Positions 7,301-8,882 of a DNA stretch of 8,882 nucleotides are shown piece by piece. Numbering within the stretch: the first letter of the stretch is position 1; the number at the start of each line of letters is the position of its first letter. The stretch is taken from positions 1 to 8,882 of the forward strand of contig CAYSUS010000179.1 in the NCBI GenBank assembly GCA_964434165.1, given 5' to 3'. The translations under genes and the position numbers were made by a program. Below the pieces are notes generated by a model. That model saw only the letters and a list, made by a program, of their open reading frames with translations, was not told the DNA's origin and ran no database searches. The DNA is from CAYSUS01 sp964434165 (GTDB lineage: Bacteria > Planctomycetota > Planctomycetia > Pirellulales > Thermoguttaceae).

Positions 7301-7578
7301 TTGAGCGTGGTGATGGTGAAGTCGTCGTCCACGACGCTGGTCAGCGCGCCCGGGGAGCCGCCGTCGGTCGTGTCGTCGAAGCGTGCCTCGTCGGCGGCGG
7401 CCGGCGCGGTCGATCCGCCCCAGTTGCCGCCCGCCCCGGCCGTGGACCAGTTCATGTCCGCACCGCCGCCGCTCCAGGTGACCACGTCCGCGCGGGCGAG
7501 CGCGTGGGGAGCGGTCGCCAATCCCATCACCACCGCGGCGCGCAAGACGCGAGCCGGCCAGCCAACCAAACGCATCAT
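4354..7578 (-). CDS. Large secreted PATR-repeat (autotransporter-associated beta-strand) protein with PEP-CTERM tail
   Basis: The product is 1074 residues from ATG at 7578. The frame is open to 7716, but AGGAAAG at 7585-7591 and the signal peptide (MMRLVGWPARVLRAAVVMGL, likely cut near ALA/ARA at residues 26-30) select 7578, or the adjacent ATG at 7575. A W-GGG-NW-NWG opening at residues 35-53 is typical of PATR proteins. The body is low-complexity beta-helix-like sequence rich in Gly, Thr, Asp and Leu, with repeated G-T-L-L-G and GGT(L/V) turns. A second W-GTGTW-NW opening at 485-499 starts a second module. Residues 231-398 and 730-918 are related units (RVGFND at 286-291 and 812-817). Residues 940-1040 hold the usual closing block (SPGASIGT, then YILEAGAWQIEVDGTG). 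The tail is VPEPATW (1047-1053), a hydrophobic span and RRWRRLGR. There is no autotransporter beta-barrel, so export would be by Sec and sorting by exosortase. A structural or adhesive cell-surface role is inferred. Confidence 0.9.
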   Translation of the reverse strand: MMRLVGWPARVLRAAVVMGLATAPHALARADVVTWSGGGADMNWSTAGAGGNWGGSTAPAAADEARFDDTTDGGSPGALTSVVDDDFTITTLNYTMQSGAEASFFHTTQIADGKKLMLTGDLLVAPNDFDMPGDRTVDVTITGGPGSVLQVGELGQYSSLVRVAHNPDDLSGRTLTGNLDLSGLETFVASVNEFELADGHRQANGTITLAENNDLRGNTLIVADATGNTVGTSTLLLGEDNSFRFNNITIGGRKANASMEFDAGLADPSLTLRGRDGGSSRVGNFRVGFNDSWTSGKPASEVDLTAGTVDARIGTMLVGHKKDDGKGAGTGTFRMAAGTVDASTIILGRTTGSAGANERADGLFDLQGGDVIAGRLILGDAVGSSSASGTVTMTGGTLTVNGAVDTRSGTGTIDVLGGTFSSYDAMDVTALNVGAAGTIRRGLSAAVSGPIETETTDLAAGATVSLDESGVVAGSSTAAADQTTWIAGTGTWDTSHANWNKGLPAGYTIQTNDTLTYLTASGTLTDAGAVLDPANTDWSLSVDPVAGTVTLARTGADLTSGPVRAVIDSSASDVARSDDLLVANEAGSDAALVQVSDGSLTVGSAGDPKTVTLGTATAAGQLLQEGGTVTIHGNVARGGAGAELFVNGGDMTVTGDVHADRVNVGYDGGTGSLTVEGTFRMSDTSRDLVIGRRENSGGESVGVLDLSATTLVDLAIDDLRMGMTGSSSKGRGTLILGADNTIRADEITIGDSPAAGQSGAGDTCRVELNGTTDIQATLIDVGRRKTDAVMEFGTSGGTLLLGTEANRIDTLRVGFNDTDTGTQVDAHLDLSGGTVTAYVDQVRLGRHNKGNGYGIGILSLADGTFDANEMILGDTDTSAATATGIINLMGGTLRARTIAPGPSNGTSTATLNWTGGTLAVDQYGLAELRQQNTDGPSHFSPGASIGTSDLAGDYILEAGAWQIEVDGTGATDLVNVAGLLDLSGPDDALLVDLLSGSPASLAHNYVIATYGSLSGEFDEVDLSALPPWYYVDYAFGGNQIALVGQNVPEPATWVLLALGLAGLGLWRRWRRLGR
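4825..5391 (-). repeat. PATR unit II (residues 730-918 of the PATR protein)
   Basis: Order of landmarks: GTLILGADNTIRADEITIG, GRRKTDAVMEF, LRVGFNDT, LDLSGGTV, VRLGRHNKGNGYG, ADGTFDANEMILGD, GGTL. Each has a counterpart in the same order in unit I, about 526-531 residues earlier. Confidence 0.65.
6385..6888 (-). repeat. PATR unit I (residues 231-398 of the PATR protein)
   Basis: Order of landmarks: STLLLGEDNSFRFNNITIG, GGRKANASMEF, FRVGFNDS, VDLTAGTV, MLVGHKKDDGKGAG, AAGTVDASTIILG, TGGTL. It matches unit II in order but is diverged at the DNA level, so the duplication is not recent. Confidence 0.65.
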
Positions 7579-7584
7579 TGGATT

Positions 7585-7591
7585 CTTTCCT
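7585..7591 (-). promoter_or_regulatory. Ribosome binding site that decides the PATR gene start
   Basis: AGGAAAG lies 6 bases before the tandem ATG ATG at 7578-7573. It supports a start here rather than at 7716, where the open frame begins, and agrees with the position of the signal peptide. Confidence 0.7.
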
Positions 7592-7606
7592 TTCTCTACT
7601 TCTTGT

Positions 7607-7622
7607 GCCGGCTCGGGCCGGC
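7607..7622 (-). promoter_or_regulatory. Perfect GCCGGC leader hairpin upstream of the PATR ribosome site
   Basis: Two GCCGGC arms (7607-7612 and 7617-7622) enclose a 4-base loop. In the transcript this gives a stable 6-pair stem ending 15 bases before the ribosome site. There is no U-run, so it is not a terminator. It could protect or modulate the leader, or be chance in GC-rich DNA. Confidence 0.35.
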
Positions 7623-7721
7623 CAGAGCGAAGGCCCGTGTTGTTCAAGAGCGAAATAGACGACCCCGGCAGCGGACCGCCGGCCTCGAAGGAACCCCCAC
7701 AAGAGGGATTCCCCATGTTCC

Positions 7722-7749
7722 ATCATAATTGGCGGGGTGAGGATCGCAA
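7722..7749 (-). promoter_or_regulatory. Sigma70-type promoter for the PATR/PEP-CTERM operon
   Basis: The -35 box TTGCGA (7744-7749) and -10 box TATGAT (7722-7727, five of six consensus bases) are separated by 16 bases. The -10 sits in an AATTATGAT patch that is strikingly AT-rich for this DNA. Transcription would start near 7715, giving a leader of about 136 bases before the PATR start codon. It is the best promoter match I see in the window. Confidence 0.55.
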
Positions 7750-7791
7750 CCCGTGGGCCGGCTCAAGACGTTTCGAAAGGCGTTCCACGGG
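7750..7791. promoter_or_regulatory. Nested inverted repeat abutting the -35 box, operator-like
   Basis: Outer arms CCCGTGG (7750-7756) and CCACGGG (7785-7791) are perfect. Inside lies the 8-base palindrome TTTCGAAA (7771-7778), flanked by ACG and CGT with a two-base offset. It begins one base after the -35 box. No T-run follows on the minus strand, so it does not look like a rho-independent terminator of the upstream gene. A protein-binding site is the alternative I favour, with modest confidence. Confidence 0.35.
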
Positions 7792-7825
7792 GGTGCACGC
7801 GCGATTCTCGGGCAATCCCGCCACC

Positions 7826-8882
7826 TTACGGCTCGACCAGCAGTTCGGCCCACGTCTGGCGCAGGCCGCGGAGTTTGTCCTCCTGCTCTTGGCTGAAATG
7901 CCCCTGGCGATGGGCGTAGGTATCCATCCAGGTCACCAGCCGGCGGATGCTCTCGGCGTCGAGCTCGACGCCCTCGTGGCCGCCCTCGGCCGTGAGCAGG
8001 GCCAGGAGCCTGCTGTTGCGCGCCGGCATCGCGCCCGGCACCGAGCGGTCCTTCTCGAAGGCCAGTTTGTGCAGGTCCTTGTCCGCGTAGTTGACCAGCG
8101 CGTCGTACGAATGGCGCGGGGTGAGGTCGAACCGGGCGGCCTTGGCGTCCTCGCCGTCGGGCCGGTGGCAGCTCGTGCAGTGCCGATCGAGGATCGGCTG
8201 CACGAGCCGGTCGTAGCGCAGCGGCCAGGAGCCTTCCGGGCCGAGCTTCAAGCGCGACGGCTCCCGGGCCATCGCCAGCGGCGCGCGGCGCATGGGCGGG
8301 GCCAGGTCGCGGTGCTCGTGGCAGCCGATGCACGAGAGCGTCTGCTCCGGCTGCACGTAGGTCAGGCTCCGCATCGTCTGCACGGCCATGCCCCGCTCGT
8401 CCAGGGCCTGGAACAGCAGCGACACGCCCGAGGGGACGCGGAAATAGGCCGAGCCGTCGGCCTCGACCGGCGCGGTGCCGAGGATGAACTTGCCGGGGTC
8501 CTCGCGCGAGACGCCGAGCACCGGGTTGTTCATGTGCGGCTGGACCTTGGGCGGCACGCCGATCACGCGGATCGCCTTGACCGAGCCCCGCTCGATCCCC
8601 TCCAGCCCCCGGTACACGTCCTGCAAGAGGAACCGGCCCTCCTGCGGGCCGTCCCAGGCGACCGTATCGGGCAGGACGGGCGGGCGCGGGCGCGGACGCA
8701 CGGGAATCGGGTCCCAACTGCCGATGTCCGGGTCGCGGTGCAAAAGCTCCAGGTTGCCGAACACGTCGTACAGGTAGATGCCCGTGGGGTTGGCCGGGTT
8801 GCGTTCGTCGGTGACGAAGGTGTGCGGCGGCAGGCCCTTGTCGCTCCAGGCCACCAGGAAGAGGTCCTCGCTCAAGGGATAC
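7826..8882 (-). CDS. HzsA-like c-type haem protein, C-terminal part, N-terminus beyond the right edge
   Basis: The visible 351 residues enter from the right edge; the in-frame TTG at 8875 is an internal leucine of the family motif YPLSEDLFLV, not a start. Then come the middle-domain motifs: GIYLYDVFGNLELLHRDPDI, DPIPVRPRPRPP, SVKAIRVIGVPPKVQ, and GTAPVEADGSAYFRVPS leading to FQALDERG and MRSLTYVQPEQTLSCIGCHEHRDLAPP. Two c-type haem motifs are present: CIGCH (8332-8318) and CTSCH (8179-8165, followed by RPDGEDAKAARFDL). The end has PGAMPARNSRL, GVELDAESIRRLVTWMD and a charged tail. These fit the hydrazine synthase alpha-type family (middle domain plus C-terminal cytochrome region), which is widespread in planctomycetes that do not perform anammox. 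Haem attachment implies a location outside the cytoplasmic membrane. The substrate is unknown. It ends 248 bases before the PATR start and probably belongs to a separate transcript. Confidence 0.9.
   Translation of the reverse strand, partial: YPLSEDLFLVAWSDKGLPPHTFVTDERNPANPTGIYLYDVFGNLELLHRDPDIGSWDPIPVRPRPRPPVLPDTVAWDGPQEGRFLLQDVYRGLEGIERGSVKAIRVIGVPPKVQPHMNNPVLGVSREDPGKFILGTAPVEADGSAYFRVPSGVSLLFQALDERGMAVQTMRSLTYVQPEQTLSCIGCHEHRDLAPPMRRAPLAMAREPSRLKLGPEGSWPLRYDRLVQPILDRHCTSCHRPDGEDAKAARFDLTPRHSYDALVNYADKDLHKLAFEKDRSVPGAMPARNSRLLALLTAEGGHEGVELDAESIRRLVTWMDTYAHRQGHFSQEQEDKLRGLRQTWAELLVEP

Larger units (their letters stand above)
7579..7825 (-). other. Non-coding region between the right-hand HzsA-like gene and the PATR gene
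   Basis: These 247 bases separate the TAA of the upstream gene from the PATR start codon. From right to left they hold a short CGGG/CCCG hairpin (7809-7820), a nested inverted repeat (7750-7791), a promoter (7722-7749), a hairpin near the predicted transcript start (7690-7712), a GCCGGC hairpin (7607-7622) and the ribosome site (7585-7591). I see no gene in it. The ATGs upstream of 7578 in the PATR frame lack ribosome sites and would put 46 residues before the signal peptide. Confidence 0.6.

Noticed and set aside
4688..7726. Minus-strand frame of 1012 codons overlapping the PATR gene
   Set aside because: The translation is almost wholly Arg, His, Gly and Pro, with no signal peptide at the expected place. 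The other frame gives a signal peptide, repeats and a PEP-CTERM tail.
6091..7728. Plus-strand open frame of 545 codons, and similar frames such as 4228-5493
   Set aside because: They are shadows opposite the PATR gene; periodic Gly/Thr codons on the minus strand keep the antisense frame open.
7809..7820. Terminator for the right-hand HzsA-like gene
   Set aside because: The CGGG/CCCG stem has only four pairs and no T-run.
8873..8875. TTG as a start codon for the right-hand HzsA-like gene
   Set aside because: The frame continues to the window edge, and the codon is the leucine of the family motif YPLSEDLFLV, well inside the protein.
1..8882. Anammox hydrazine synthase
   Set aside because: Only alpha-like sequences are present, no beta/gamma subunits are in the window, the key Tyr ligand seems absent, and such alpha-like families are common in planctomycetes without anammox.
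1..8882. tRNA, rRNA, CRISPR array or insertion sequence
   Set aside because: I found no cloverleaf-like T-arm sequence, no regularly spaced direct repeats, no transposase motif and no terminal inverted repeats. The repeated sequence in the window is protein-domain repetition.

Overview
The window is GC-rich and carries five genes, all on the minus strand, so transcription runs from high to low coordinates. It fits a free-living member of the Planctomycetota, possibly of the Pirellulales type. The markers are two proteins with PEP-CTERM sorting tails, an SHD1 (SLA1 homology domain 1) protein, and two proteins of the hydrazine-synthase-alpha-like (HzsA-like) family that planctomycetes carry in many copies. 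The taxonomic assignment is an inference from these families; there is no rRNA or other marker in the window.

Layout in order of transcription: (1) 8882-7826, the C-terminal 351 residues of an HzsA-like protein with two c-type haem motifs, entering from the right edge. (2) 7825-7579, a non-coding gap with a good sigma70-type promoter, a nested inverted repeat touching its -35 box, and leader hairpins. (3) 7578-4354, a secreted protein of about 1074 residues with autotransporter-associated beta-strand (PATR-type) repeats and a PEP-CTERM tail. (4) 4325-2793, a second, 510-residue PEP-CTERM protein made of two divergent copies of an unnamed domain. (5) 2792-2570, a 223-base gap. (6) 2569-1619, a 316-residue SHD1 protein. 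(7) 1567-1, the N-terminal 522 residues of a second HzsA-like protein with a GTG start, a signal peptide and a beta-propeller segment, leaving at the left edge.

Genes 3 to 7 may form one operon, possibly with a second start in the 223-base gap. Spacings are 28 bases (PATR to PEP-CTERM), 223 bases (PEP-CTERM to SHD1) and 51 bases (SHD1 to HzsA-like). All five products appear to be exported or to work outside the cytoplasm: two would be sorted to the envelope by an exosortase and two belong to a haem/propeller family.

The most interesting point links the genes. The second half of the 510-residue PEP-CTERM protein and the first 275 residues of the left-hand HzsA-like protein are the same domain, similar even at the DNA level. 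Where the PEP-CTERM protein continues into its PEP motif and membrane anchor, the HzsA-like protein keeps a Pro-Glu-Pro and then runs into its propeller. A third, divergent copy forms the first half of the PEP-CTERM protein. This suggests a domain passed between a surface-sorted protein and a redox-type protein in one locus, perhaps so that both engage the same ligand or partner. The physiological role is unknown, and nothing here supports actual hydrazine synthesis.
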